Shown: positions 37,036-47,802 of the stretch, one piece after another | Layout of the letters: each line of letters opens with the position of its first letter | Position numbering within the stretch: the first letter of the stretch is position 1 | Assembly (NCBI GenBank): GCA_018292915.2 | Contig: JACVVK020000167.1 | Span: 1,146,001 to 1,210,000, forward strand | DNA: 64,000 bases | Reading direction: 5' to 3' | DNA from: Batillaria attramentaria | Taxonomy: Eukaryota; Mollusca; Gastropoda; Batillariidae | Program-made: the position numbers and the translations under genes | The notes under the pieces: generated by a model | The model's database searches: none | Seen by the model: only the letters and a program-made list of their open reading frames with translations | Told to the model about the DNA's origin: nothing

Positions 37036-40000
37036 TGTGTCCAGGCCCGTTTCTTCGAAAATACTCAACCGAATGGCTTCAAATTTGGGTTATCCAAATA
37101 TATCAAAATGTTACATTAGACGATTCAAGCGTGTGATGATTGCTTAAGTGATTTTGGAGTTATCGCCCTTTTGAGACAAGTTGGTTGTCTTTCGTGTACA
37201 GGCGTAATATTTATTTAAATCACTCAATTTTTTGGCAGTAGATAGCTTGAATACGGACTCTGAACAGAGTCACTACTAGAAAATGGTCGCTCTTATAGTT
37301 TTCATGTAAACCGAGCCTGAGTTGACATTGCATGTGAACCCAGTTCAGATGCCTATTTCTCCGAAAATACTGAACCGGTCGATTTCAAATTTGGGGTTTC
37401 TAAATGAATCAAGATTGTTGAATAGAAGGCCCGATCCAGGTACGATTGCACACATGATTTGCGAGTTATCGCCCTTTTCAGAAAAAGTGGCTTTCTGGCG
37501 TTTAAGGGCGTAATATTTACCTAAACCACTCCATTGTTTTGACATAGATAGCATGAATACGGACTCTCAACTAAGTGAATTTTGGAGGTTGTCGCTTTTA
37601 TACTTTTGGCGTAAGCCGTACCTGATGAAAGTGCTGGTGAACACACTTTAGATCTCAAAATCGCTCCTACTATACATAGATAATGAGCCTGGGGTGCCAT
37701 TAAAAATATACAAAAAAAATTAGAAAAATTCACTGCAGCCGTTATCGTCAGTTGACCCGAAAATTTTTACTCACAGCACATTTCCTCTACAAGCCACACG
37801 CCTCACAAACATCGAAGAAGAGACGCACGCGCACTGACGTAAAGAAAGTGCGTCATGTTTGATTGACGTGATGCTGTTTTTTCTTGGGGGTGTCTCGCCA
37901 CTTTCTTTCCGAATTCCTCTGTTTGGAGACGTGGTGTATTTTACTTCTACTATGTCGCCATTTTCGTGCAATCGCAGAGAAGACACGGGATACAACAGAA
38001 TACAACTCCAATACTTTATGAACAGAATATGCACGGAGAACAAATTCATGAAAGAAGAAGAACCCAGAACGCTGTGCAGGGCTGCTTACGTACTGAACAG
38101 GTCAGATCTAGAACATTTCTCAACTTACTGGAAGGTTCGATATCTTTCCAAGGTGACGTAATCTACTGACGTTACTGCACCAGCATGTTCTGGGATGGTC
38201 TAGAAATTATTTTGCATCGAAATGCAGTATCTTTTCGCGATCTCTACAACTTGACATGTGGAAAGCGGGAATTTCAGTGGGTTTCGTTTTTGCCACTGAC
38301 TCACACTCAGAAGCATTATGCAAAGATCTTGGAAACATAAAGCACTCTCTGGGGCACAGAGTCTTTCAGTGGAAAGTACCTCTGTGCACAGTGGGGAAAT
38401 GGCGCTCACTGCGCTACCGTGACGGGCCTAAATTGTCTCGGTGCTCTCAAACACAAGGTCGCGCACTATGTCATCCTTGACCAGCTTTGAACCCAGACGG
38501 ATCCTCAATGGCGCAAGTGATGGCAGGCTGTCTTCAGAGTGAAAGTAGGCGTGTTTCTAAATCAGAGACATACATAACATGTCTCTGTCTGAATGGACAG
38601 ATCTATTATTACATTCAGTCCTAGAGCACGGGTGTGTATGCTTTTGTAATCGTCTCTTATTCCACCACAAGGCAGGTACGTGATCGTCTGCACCGTGCAA
38701 TAATACTTGCCTGCAGAGTGCAACACCTTGGCTAGACTCCAGAGTGCAGTACCTTTTCGGCGGGGCGTGAAAATGTGACTGCTTACACCCAGCGCCATTT
38801 TCAAAAATGGCGAATTTTTTTTAGAAAAGCGAAGACTTGTGTGTCATATGAATCGATTTGAAACGAAGTCTTGAATATCCGACCACTTTTGGTTTGAGCA
38901 AAATCTTTGCCAGCGGACAATTATTGTTGCGCTTTGATGGCACTGTTTACGTGGTACACTGATCCAACAGGATGTGAGTAAACGGCAAGGGGGTTGCACT
39001 CTGACAGGCCAAGGTGCACTTTCTGGGGCACAGAGTCTTTCAGTGGAAAGTACCTCTGTGCACAGTGGGGAAATGGCGCTCACTGCGCTACCGTGATGGG
39101 CATAAATTGTCTCGGTGCTCTCAAACACAAGGTCGCGCACTATATCATCCTTGACCAGCTTTGAACCCAGAGGGATCCTCAATGGCGCAAGTAATGGCAG
39201 GCTGTCTCCAGAGTGAAAGTAGGCGTGTTTCTGAATCGGAGACATACATAACATGTCTCTGTCTGAATGGACAGATCTATTATTACATTCAGTCCTAGAG
39301 CACGGGTGTGTATGCTTTTGTAATCGTCTCTTATTCCACCACAAGGCAGGTACGTGATCGTCTGCACCGTGCAATAATACTTGCCTGTAGAGTGCAACAC
39401 CCTTGCCTGTCAGAGTGCAACCCCCTTGCCGTTTACTCACATCCTGTTGGATCAGTGTACCACGTAAACAGTGCCATCAAAGCGCAACAATAATTGTCCG
39501 CTGGCAAAGATTTTGCCCAAACGAAAAGTGGTCGGATATTCAAGACTTCGTTTCAAATCGAATCATATGACACACAAGTCTCTGCTTTTCTAAAAAAAAT
39601 TCGCCATTTTTAAAAATGGCGCTGGGTGTAAGCAGTCAAATTTTCACGCCCCGCCGAAAAGGGACTGCACTCTGGAGTCTAGCCAAGGTGTTGCACTCTA
39701 CAGGCAAGTATTATTGCACGGTGCAGACGATCACGTACCTGCTTTGTGGTGGAATAAGAGACGATTACAAAAGCATACACACCCGTGCTCTAGGACTGAA
39801 TGTAATAATAGATCTGTCCATTCCGACAGAGACATGTTATGTATTTCTCTGATTCAGAAACACGCCTACTTTCACTCTGAAGACAGCCTGCCATCACTTG
39901 CGCCATTGAGGATCCGTCTGGGTTCAAAGCTGGTCAAGGATGACATAGTGCGCGACCTTGTGTTTGAGAGCACCGAGACAATTTAGGCCCGTCACGGTAG

Positions 40001-41021
40001 CGCAGTGAGCGCCATTTCCCCACTGTGCACAGAGGTACTTTCCACTGAAAGACTCTGTGCCCCAGAGAGTGCACCTTGGCCTGTCAGAGTGCAACCCCCT
40101 TGCCGTTTACTCACATCCTGTTGGATCAGTGTACCATTTTTGAAAATGGCGCTGGGTGTAAGCAGTCACATTTTCACGCCCCGCCGAAAAGGGACTGCAC
40201 TCTGGAGTCTAAACATAAAGATAGTTCACTTACCTCCCTTTGAGGGACAACGCGTAAGAGTTGTCTGCGCGCATTAGCGCGCATCCCGCAGATCTACGCA
40301 GTAATGGCAGTATGGCAGAAAGCCAGAAACCACGCAAAAATTCGGGCGTGCAATGGTGTGCAGCGCCGAATTGCTGTCAGAAGCGAACACCAGGAACGGG
40401 AAAACCTTTCTGTAGATTTCCCCCTTGAAAAATAGAGGTAGGTATGCCTACGATATCGAAGTTGGAGCCAAGATCGGTATCGAAGTTGGAGCCAAGATTA
40501 TGTTTTCTCCCAAACATAACACATAGCATCACACGTGAAAACCAAAATCGCCGCATCCACGACGTGTGACTGGCGTAAATTTAGTATAGAATCCGCATGC
40601 TTGTAAAAAGTCTGTTTGTTTGACCCAACCCTACACTAGCCGCCGTAAAACATTTTAACAAAATAAACACAAAAGATGTCAGCGACTGACAGGTGGTCTC
40701 CCCCCATATATTTCGCATGTGTTTTAGGCCTATGGAAAACATAAGTACTCTCAAAGTTCCGGAGGACGAACGAAAGATCTAGTTTGGCTTTCACTGCTGT
40801 ACGTAGGCTACGCAGTGCATTTCGTTCGATGTGTTCAAGTAAAACTAGTACGGAACACAGAAAGATCGAATGTGCGAGAGATCCAAAGATGGACGCATCC
40901 GCTGAATACTTCCTGCTAACTCAGCATTAATCATATCTGGACTGCGACCGACGATCCAGCAGATTCTATGTTGTGATATGGTTTTACAATGGTTAGAATG
41001 AAGTTCAGCCGGATGATTTTG

Positions 41022-41099
<78 letters not shown>

Positions 41100-41353
41100 C
41101 AGTGCAACGTGCCGCTAGCACAGTTCAAGTCAACGTTATTTTGTAAAGTTAAAAAAAAAAAAACACCACCGCCAACAAGACAACAAAAACAACACCAAAA
41201 CCTGATGTCTGCGCCTGCCACGTGTGTTTACTGCTGTTTGTTTACACTGCATGCAAACCTCTTGATTTTTAAGAAAAGAGTTCTGTACATACCTACAGAT
41301 TTCCCCCCAACAGTATGTGAACTGGAACAAGTGCCGATGAACGTACCTGCCGC

Positions 41354-41416
<63 letters not shown>

Positions 41417-43387
41417 CTGAATTTAGATGCAGGTAGACGCTAGCACAATTTAAGTCACCGTGATTTGTAAAGTTGTCAGGGGAAAAAAAAATTACGCTGT
41501 ATCTGCGTCAGCCGCGTGTGTTTACTGTTTGTTTACACTGCATGCACACGTACCACTTGAGGTCTTTTTTTCTTTTTTTCTTTTTTTGACTAGTAAGCGA
41601 AAAAAAAAAAATGATTGTTTTTCAACAGGAATACCAAAAGAAGTATTTCCCCGTTTATATTTGTCTGTTATTTGAACAATTCGGCGCAGAACACAATTGC
41701 ATGCCCGGCTTTTGTGATCGCTTTCCACTTTCCGCCATGCTGTCACTATAGGGGCCAGATCTAGGATGCGCGTTAATGCGGGCAGACAACTCTTCGCGTT
41801 GTCCCGCTATATGTCTCTCTTACGAGGGCAGGAGTGACGCGTCTTTCTGATTCCAAGGTCTTTGCATAATGTGTGTGTGTGTGTGTAGGGGGGGGGGGGG
41901 GGGGCGTGCGTGCGCGCGAAAGCGCGTCTAAGGCGAGAGAGAGAGGGAGAGGGTCTCTTCTCCGATACCAGTAAGCAATCGTCTGTCAGTCAGGTCTGCG
42001 GGAAGTAACTCTGTCAAAGGGGAACGACTTTATTACAAGAATTCATTCACCCATGTAGAACCTCGCATACGCCAAAAAGTTGTGACGTCAACCAGCTAGG
42101 CGAGCTCACACGACCTCATGTGTTTGGGTTTCTGCAAGTGCATAGAGGCACGATAAGGGTTTTCAGTACTTTCTTTATGTCAGCATGCTTGATGTCAGAG
42201 AGCTTGCGTTCCGGCGTGTGCGCGCGGGCTGCATACATGACACACATGTCACGACTACGACTGTGACTACAGCATGTCATTGAATGGAAACAACATACTG
42301 GGCTGGTGGCCATCTTGTTTTGTTTCGTTTCTTGTCTTTATTTTAAATTAACACCGACTGGAACATCACAAACTTGCCTGCTGTGATTGTGAGTAGGGGG
42401 AGGATGGACGTGTGTGTGTTTTTGCTGCTGTGTAGCATTGTTTGCTTGTTTGAAAATTGTTAACACCATTTCTGTTTCCATTAAATTCATGTGGGCCTAG
42501 CTGGTCGTCGGACAAGCCCACTACTTACTGAAAAAGTCGCTGTTGAATATATTCAAATCTGTTTCACGAGACATACGTCTCACAGACAGCAAAACTGTGC
42601 TCGTTGTGGCAGGAGTATGCGCTGTATGTTCGGCCCTTGACTGTTTGCTGCGGGACCCGTCTAACACGCCGTGTGATTCTGGCTCCGACTACTGTATCAC
42701 CACTGTCAGTGACACCGCCCACGGACGAGACATAGAGAGAAAGTGCGTGATTGCAATTTAACGAGTGGGCCTTTTAACAATGAGTAGCAACTTTTGCTGC
42801 GAGAATAAATCTAGCCACAGTAACAGACTTTCCTAAAGTATACCTGACCGCCCGATCCATTTGAAAAGCCGTACGTTCTTTAAAAAGCGTTTATAGCAAA
42901 TGAAGTTTTGAACGTAAGCTTACATTATAAGCAGGTTCATCAAACTGAACTGACTACAAGAAGTGTATATTTGGTTTGTGAATTTGTTTTTGTTTTTTCA
43001 GGAAGATGTTGCATGTAAATTGTTCTTACCGGCTTGCTGTTCTTTCTTTCTTTATGGGTCTGTGTAGTATGTACCCTATGCTACCGTCAAAGTCGTTTGG
43101 CACAATGTGGTTTCGAATGAACGTATTTTGTATGCGCCCAACCAGATGAGGGGGAGGAGGGCGGGGGAGGGGAGGGAAATCTAGCAAACTGATTCGACGT
43201 TTGGTTATGTTTCAGATGTGCCTCTCTTGAGACCTGTAACAACATCACATTGAAAGAGACGTGCCAATCCATCGAGAACAAGATCCTTGGTGTGGGTGTC
43301 ACGTGCGAGTACTGCTGTTCGGCACCAAACTGTAACGCGCCTCCGGGCCTCATCCCAGAGAAGGGACTTATAACTCACCACCGCTAG
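31622..43387 (+). CDS. Gene B: short secreted LU-type paralogue, 7 exons, about 287 aa
   Basis: Exons: 31622-31670, 34219-34325, 35326-35424, 36020-36230, 36597-36692, 42613-42742, 43216-43387. They sum to 864 nt with consistent phases (1,0,0,1,1,2). The product has a signal peptide (MSAKVLLSLLFLLRVEG), one LU-like module (exons 2-4, ending CYYCCKNAQC), two Thr/Pro linkers, and one classic LU domain (exons 6-7, CAVCSALDC to CEYCCSAPNCN, stop after HHR). It lacks the repeats 2-7 and the ShKT modules of gene A. Introns hold a Tc1 element, a LINE fragment and a 5.5-kb repeat. The exon 4 donor is the first GT of a TG microsatellite, which might affect splicing. A secreted extracellular role is inferred. 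Confidence 0.83.
32872..33912 (-). pseudogene. Tc1-like transposase with one in-frame stop
   Basis: The N-terminal part (33912 to 33388) has the paired helix-turn-helix (DTEMARGVGMLEAGSSQRQV, SRLWNRYQTTGTVSR) and the first catalytic Asp in VLFTDESRF. A TGA at 33385-33387 follows QGVWRR. The same frame then continues, with VWGGISV, LMDDNARPHRA and SPDLNPVEHVWD, to the end at 32872. It is a DDE cut-and-paste transposase of the Tc1/mariner superfamily. I could not locate its terminal inverted repeats with confidence. It lies in gene B intron 1, antisense to the gene. Confidence 0.88.
34700..35110 (-). pseudogene. LINE reverse-transcriptase C-terminal fragment
   Basis: On the - strand, shifting frames give peptides such as LSMQQHVNNVC and LSRLDYCNSFLSG, typical of the region after the catalytic site in CR1/L2-type reverse transcriptases. 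Frameshifts and stops interrupt it. It lies in gene B intron 2. Confidence 0.65.
36231..36291 (+). repeat. TG microsatellite that forms the donor of gene B exon 4
   Basis: A (GT)n array of about 60 bp starts exactly at the exon 4 boundary, after GCAAGTTCAG. The equivalent exon of gene D uses an ordinary GTATGT donor at 63346. Confidence 0.75.
36764..42297. mobile_element. Non-autonomous DNA-transposon-like repeat, copy 2 (uninterrupted by the LINE)
   Basis: It is homologous to copy 1 (787-13204) and shares its TATGTTGTTTCCAT start and ATGGAAACAACATA end. It fills most of gene B intron 5. Compared with copy 1 it has extra inverted and direct pieces of the 665-bp module (38342-40210), a segment of about 480 bp (40270-40620 region) and an additional TG-rich block (41025-41400), but no LINE. 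No transposase ORF is visible. Confidence 0.65.
38342..40210. repeat. Alternating direct and inverted copies of the 665-bp module
   Basis: Order: direct 5' part (38342-38735), inverted 3' part (38735-39018), complete direct copy (about 39018-39680), inverted 5' part (about 39680-40078), direct 3' piece (about 40078-40210). Junctions fall at AGACTCCAGAGTGCAGT-type sequence, at which direction switches. This is a compound inverted repeat, which could extrude as a hairpin. Confidence 0.65.
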
Positions 43388-43714
43388 AGTGTCACAGCGT
43401 TGTCTGAACACGACTGCTGTTCTGTCGAGCGTACGTCACCAATAAAGCTTTGCAACCTGCAAAATTCTACTTCACACTTCGCGAAAAGGACGAAAATTCC
43501 TTCAAATGCAGTAACATAGAGTACCACTAAATTGTTACCATAAATCACACAATGACCGGTGAAGCCCGTGAAGGTCTTAGTAGGAGTGTTTCAGTGAAAG
43601 GATTTAAAAAAAAAAAAAAAAAAAAAGTCAACACCTCAAAGAAACCAGTGTGTAAGATTACAAACCTTACGTTCTCAACTTTCTAAAACACATTCTCGGT
43701 TTGACTGGTTGCCC

Positions 43715-43745
<31 letters not shown>
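43388..43745 (+). repeat. 3' flank of gene B, duplicated behind gene C
   Basis: The sequence after the stop codon (polyA signal AATAAA at 43441, AAATTCCTTCAAATGCAGTA, CACATTCTCGGTTTGACTGG) matches 59987-60315 after gene C. It shows that the transcription unit and its downstream DNA were duplicated together. Confidence 0.8.
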
Positions 43746-43748
<3 letters not shown>

Positions 43749-43754
43749 TACGCG

Positions 43755-43811
43755 GAGAGCCGGGGTGGTCGAATGGTAGAGAGTGGACTTCTAATGCTCG
43801 GGTCGTGAGTT
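43755..43811 (+). mobile_element. tRNA-derived SINE, 5' part, split by the Polinton
   Basis: GAGAGCCGGGGTGGTCGAAT (A box) runs to GGGTCGTGAGTT (first half of the B box). The rest of the SINE continues at 57159 with TGAGTTCGATCC. TGAGTT is repeated on both sides, the target-site duplication. Confidence 0.85.
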
Positions 43812-44885
43812 AGTAGTATAAGTTGCGACCCCTCAACCCCCAGGGAGCCGGGAGCCGTTTGACCTTAACCTGAGGTCACGTCCTTAGCCTCAGGTCAAGG
43901 CCCTGAGGTCACGTCCTTAACCTGAGGTCACGTCCTTAGCCTCAGGTCACGGCCCTAACCTGAGGTCACGTCCTTAGCCTCAGGTCATAGCCCTAACCTG
44001 AGGTCACGCCCTCAGGTCACAGCCTTATAACTTCAGGTCATGCCCTTAACCTTATGACGTAAACTTTACGACACGACCCTATAAAATCAGGGCTTCACCT
44101 TATAATCTGAACTGTTAGGGTGCTCCAGTGAAGTAATACAAGATAAATGGGGGAAACATGGAGCTCCTGAAGTGACAGCTGTCAGCGCCTCCCTATTTAG
44201 GTAGGGAGACCGGGAGCCATTTGACCTTAACCTGAGATCACGGCCATAGCCTCCAGTCAGGTAATACAGGGAGATCATAAAGTAGCAGCTGTCAGCGCCT
44301 CCCTATTTAGGTAGGGAGACCGGGAGCCATTTGACCTTAACCCGAGATCACGGCCATAGCCTCCAGTCAGGTAATACAGGGAGATCATAAAGTAACAGCT
44401 GTCAGCGCCTCCCTATTCAGGTAGGGAGACCGGGAGCCATTTGACCTTAACCTGAGATCACGGCCATAGCCTCCAGTCAGGTAATACAGGGAGATCATAA
44501 AGTAACAGCTGTCAGCGCCTCCCTATTTAGGTAGGGAGACCGGGAGCCATTTGACCTTAACCTGAGATCACGGCCATAGCCTCCAGTCAGGTAATACAAG
44601 GAGATCATAAAGTAACAGCTGTCAGCGCCTCCCTATTTAGGTAGGGAGACCGGGAGCCATTTGACCTTAACCTGAGATCACGGCCATAGCCTCCAGTGAG
44701 GTAATACAGGGAGATCATAAAGTAGCAGCTGTCAGCGCCTCCCATCCCTTAGGTAGGGAGCCGGGAGCCATTTGACCTTAACCTGAGATCACGGCCATAG
44801 CCTCCAGTCAGGTAATACAGGGAGATCATAAAGTAGCAGCTGTCAGCGCCTCCCTATTTAGGTAGGGAGCCGGGAGCCGCATAAC
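43812..44885. repeat. Left terminal inverted repeat with seven 110-bp tandem units
   Basis: The outer 350 bp contains short direct repeats of CCTTAACCTGAGGTCACGTC type. From 44170 to about 44885 seven copies of a 110-bp unit follow, each with CAGCTGTCAGCGCCTCCCTA, GGGAGCCATTTGACCTTAAC and GAGATCATAAAGTA. The right end has only four partial or complete copies, so the two ends have expanded differently. Confidence 0.9.
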
Positions 44886-45160
44886 CTGAACTGTTAGACT
44901 GGGCCAGTGAAATAATACAAGATGAATGGGGGAACACGGAGCTCATGAAATGACGATAAACGATTTCCATTTAGGTCATAGCGACAGCATTGTCAACCTT
45001 ATGACGTAAACTTTAGGACACGACCCTATCACATCAGGACGTGACCTTATAACCTGAACTGTTAGGGTGTACCAGTGAAGTAATACAAGATAAATGGGGA
45101 AACAGGGAGCTCCGGAAGTGACGGCGGTCAGCGCTTCTCCATTTAGACCATGGCTACAAC
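44886..45160. repeat. Degenerate extra copies of TIR sequence
   Basis: Two diverged copies of the CTGAACTGTTAGGGTG-to-AATGGGGGAAACA segment of the TIR lie side by side (44885-44990 and 45050-45150), with a GACGTAAACTTTAGGACACG block between them. They have no partner at the right end. Confidence 0.7.
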
Positions 45161-45539
45161 ATTGTCAGAGATAAGCCAAACCGACAACAGTTGGTGTCTT
45201 TCTACCTTATTCCAGCATGTATTAACAGGAACGAGGAAGCACTTTTTTTTTCACGTTTGCAAGCCTGCAGATTGCCAGGTATCAACACTGGTCAACCACA
45301 CACACATTACACACGTGGATGGAGCAACCCGGTTCTTCTGCAAACATAGAAACACATTTTATTAAGCACTGTGTTTTAAAGAAGAACCCGTTAGTTGACT
45401 CTTAGGATCATGACTTTTTGGCATGAAACGAAGAACCATCCAGCCAGTACCGCGAGGAGGTGGGCTATTTCAACTGGCCAAAAAAATTTTTTTTTCAGTA
45501 CACAAAAGAAGAAAAACGTTTTTTTTTTATCACAATAAA
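45161..45539. other. Polinton left sub-terminal region, no gene recognised
   Basis: About 380 bp between the repeats and the zinc-finger gene. Short open frames exist but none resembles a known family. It contains poly-T runs. In a complete Polinton the polymerase gene is often found near one end; no trace of its catalytic motifs is visible here. Confidence 0.5.
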
Positions 45540-46574
45540 CTAAACGGAAGTGGGGAACGTTGAAATGCCATCAGAGGCAACCACCCGTTTGATGTAGAAG
45601 AACGAAAGAGATTTGCGTTTTTGTGTGTAAGTGAAGATCGGTTTTCCATCGGTTTTGAAACCCATGTTGGTTCCGCCTCCACTTTCCTGAGTCGTGAGGA
45701 CTCACCCGATGGGAAAGTCAGAGAGAGGATTGATGTAGAAGGAAGTTGACATGATAGCGTTGACAGAATATTTGGAATCAGGTCGTTCTTTCTGAACTTG
45801 ACTTAAAATATCGTGGTCCTGAATCTCGTCTAAAAAAGACAGAAAATCTTGTTTGGATTGGATCAAACGGGGTCGCTCTAAAGCACTGTGGTTGTTGGTA
45901 GACGCGTGAAAGAAAGAGAGATCTCCTGTCTCATTATGCGCCAAAAGAAAAGAATGAGAAAAATTAATTTTGAAACGTTTCTTTTGATGATTAAACATTT
46001 CCATCAGATTTTCTTTTTCCCAGTTTGGCAAATCCGACCTGGGATCCCAAAAATAGGTGTATACCGACTGGGTTTTACCGAGCCGCTCGTGCGTTCGTAT
46101 CGACTCGAAATGTTTTTCATAGACTTCTTTCTTTTTCGCGGGTAAATCATCTAAGAGCCGTTTTTCTCTTTCAGCTGTACTGAGTCTTTTTTTCAAGGGA
46201 ACGTGGGAGGTGGATGAAGCTTTTCGCTTGTGACTGCAATCAGCCTGGGCATCGACGTGGCGCTGATGCATTTTTACATGGTGAGCCAGGTGTTGCTTGC
46301 GCTTAAAGGTTTGGCCGCACTGCTCACAGTTGAAGGGTCGTATGTTACGATGCACCCCATCGACATGGCGTGTCAGGTTTTACCGCTGGGAAAACAATTT
46401 TCCACATTCGGAGCACGTATGATTCTGGCGGACAAAAAACAGAATGTTGCTTCGTATAGTTTTACTTCCGAAGAAGTACTGCTGGTTTTTTATTTTAACA
46501 TATATATATATAAGAGAAAACCTTACCTGTTTGGATGTCGCCATGTCTGTTTTTGTTGTCGCCATGATCAACAC
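45540..46574 (-). pseudogene. Polinton C2H2 zinc-finger protein, possible PolB N-terminal remnant, with in-frame stops
   Basis: Transcription would begin near 46574. A phase 0 intron is visible at 46425-46526 (donor GTAAGG, acceptor GTCCGCCAG). Exon 2 encodes a first zinc finger (TCSECGKLFSQR) that hits TAA at 46380-46382. The same frame continues without shift through a second C2H2 finger (FNCEQCGQTFKRKQHLAHH), a basic segment and a conserved-looking region, to TGA at 45702-45704, then stays open to TAG at 45540. The part after the fingers resembles what precedes the polymerase domain in some Polinton proteins, by memory only. No polymerase motif follows. Either a decayed polymerase gene or a separate DNA-binding protein. 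Confidence 0.6.
46425..46526 (-). other. Predicted 102-nt intron in the zinc-finger gene
   Basis: CAG/GTAAGG at the 5' side and a TTTTTTGTCCGCCAG/A acceptor at the 3' side enclose an AT-rich 102-nt stretch with a TATATATATATA tract. Removing it joins MATSKQ to the zinc-finger frame. The other Polinton genes here show no introns. Confidence 0.65.
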
Positions 46575-46599
46575 AGGACTGTTAGAAACAAGTGTTCAC

Positions 46600-47268
46600 A
46601 CAAGTGTAGTACCAGGGTAGTGTAAGGTACAGAAGCCAGTCAAGCGATCAACCCGACTACTCGAAAAGCAAGGCGCCTCGGATATATATGATGCGTGGTT
46701 GTGGTCAGTCGGTAAAACTACAGCTGTTATCTGTAACTGCTAACGCCAACAGTCGTGGTGTGGGCGTGGCTAATAGACACCGCCCAATGATCTACCAGAT
46801 AGCGTGCGTAGTGACTCCCTATCGTATGCGTAAGTACCAATCAGCCCGGTATGTGTAATATTACTGCGTATGATAGCTCTTGTACCATGCGGGCCGGAGG
46901 GGTGCATGTCGTAACCATGATAGCTGTCAAAGATAAAAGAATATTACTGTAGGACATGTCATACCTGTGATATCTAAGGCGACTGATAGTATGAATGTAA
47001 TTGACCAAGCTAACGAATTGTATGAATATGCTCCGCCACATACACAACACGACAAAGGCACGATGGCCAAACACCGATACAACGCGCATTTACACGCAAA
47101 TACAATAACGAGACGACCACTGTATTATATGACGTTTTATTTAAATGAAAAAGTACACGCGGTTCCCGTAATGAAATAGATTGGCTCAGGGTACTTTAAA
47201 CAGGTCATTAAAATAAACAATTTCTGACTTGCGACCCACCTGCACATAAACATGACACAACACAGATC
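46600..47268. promoter_or_regulatory. Polinton intergenic region with a repeated upstream motif
   Basis: Between the zinc-finger and CARD genes. The stretch GTAACCATGATAGCTGTCAA, at about 46911-46930, recurs upstream of the PC4-like gene 1 at about 48998-49017 and 49147-49166. A shared promoter or regulatory element is inferred from the repeated intergenic position. No convincing coding region is seen. Confidence 0.45.
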
Positions 47269-47802
47269 TTATTTTTTCTTTTTCTTAAACAAATGGCGAA
47301 ATACACTTGTTTCTAAGCGTCCGTGTTCATACGTATCGCGACTTTGTCTCTGGGCTATGCGTTCAAAACACCGGGTGCAGTACGGTTTATGAGTAGGCGT
47401 TAAAAGATACGCGTCACAGCTTGTTCCAAAATTTACACATTTTGGAAACAGGTCGTCGTACGCAGGTGGTGGTAGTGTTGGCGGTGGCGGTGGTGTTCTG
47501 TCTGTGCTCCTAGTTTCAGCAGCCATGACTGATAACATCCCGTCTAAAGCCTGCGTTTCTCCCGCAGCAAGTAAACTTTCTTGAAAATGATGAAAGGCGT
47601 TTAACCCTCGTCTCATCAGTATATCTAACAAGGTTCTGGTTTGGTCTTCTTTAACAGTCGTACTTTGCAGGATACGACTCGCCATTGAGCGTGTTAAAAC
47701 CCGTCGTTGCACCAAATCATCTACCAATGTAGCCGGGTCGCGTATATGTGCCACCAGTAAACGCCACGATTTTTGTATGATGCCTTTATGATGCGTGTCC
47801 AT
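47269..47802 (-). CDS. Polinton-encoded CARD protein with PPxY motif and CxxC zinc-ribbon-like tail, 177 aa
   Basis: Residues about 8-92 look like a caspase recruitment domain (CARD), a six-helix death-fold domain used in apoptosis and inflammasome signalling. Visible marks are LVDDLVQRRVLTRSMASRIL, the downstream TLLDILMRRGLNAFHHF and a closing ESLL helix. A proline-rich linker holds PPPAYDDL, a PPxY motif that in other viruses binds NEDD4-type WW domains. The tail has C-x6-C and C-x2-C pairs (CTRCFERI), possibly a metal-binding site, and ends in poly-lysine. There is no caspase domain. By family logic it could block or redirect host CARD signalling; that role is inference. A decayed second copy lies at 49300-49562. 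Confidence 0.82.
   Translation of the reverse strand: MDTHHKGIIQKSWRLLVAHIRDPATLVDDLVQRRVLTRSMASRILQSTTVKEDQTRTLLDILMRRGLNAFHHFQESLLAAGETQALDGMLSVMAAETRSTDRTPPPPPTLPPPAYDDLFPKCVNFGTSCDAYLLTPTHKPYCTRCFERIAQRQSRDTYEHGRLETSVFRHLFKKKKK

Noticed and set aside
41136..41420. 143-codon frame through TG repeats at 40989-41420
   Set aside because: It lies in repeat copy 2, starts and ends in microsatellites and has no counterpart frame in copy 1.
43755..43811. Possible tRNA gene (A box and B box)
   Set aside because: Interrupted by the Polinton, no acceptor stem, and the same sequence occurs with a common non-tRNA body at 31030-31203. It is a SINE.
44170..44885. Regular 110-bp repeats that could suggest a CRISPR array
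   Set aside because: The units are contiguous with no unique spacers, occur inverted at the other end of the Polinton, and the genome is eukaryotic. They are terminal repeat units.
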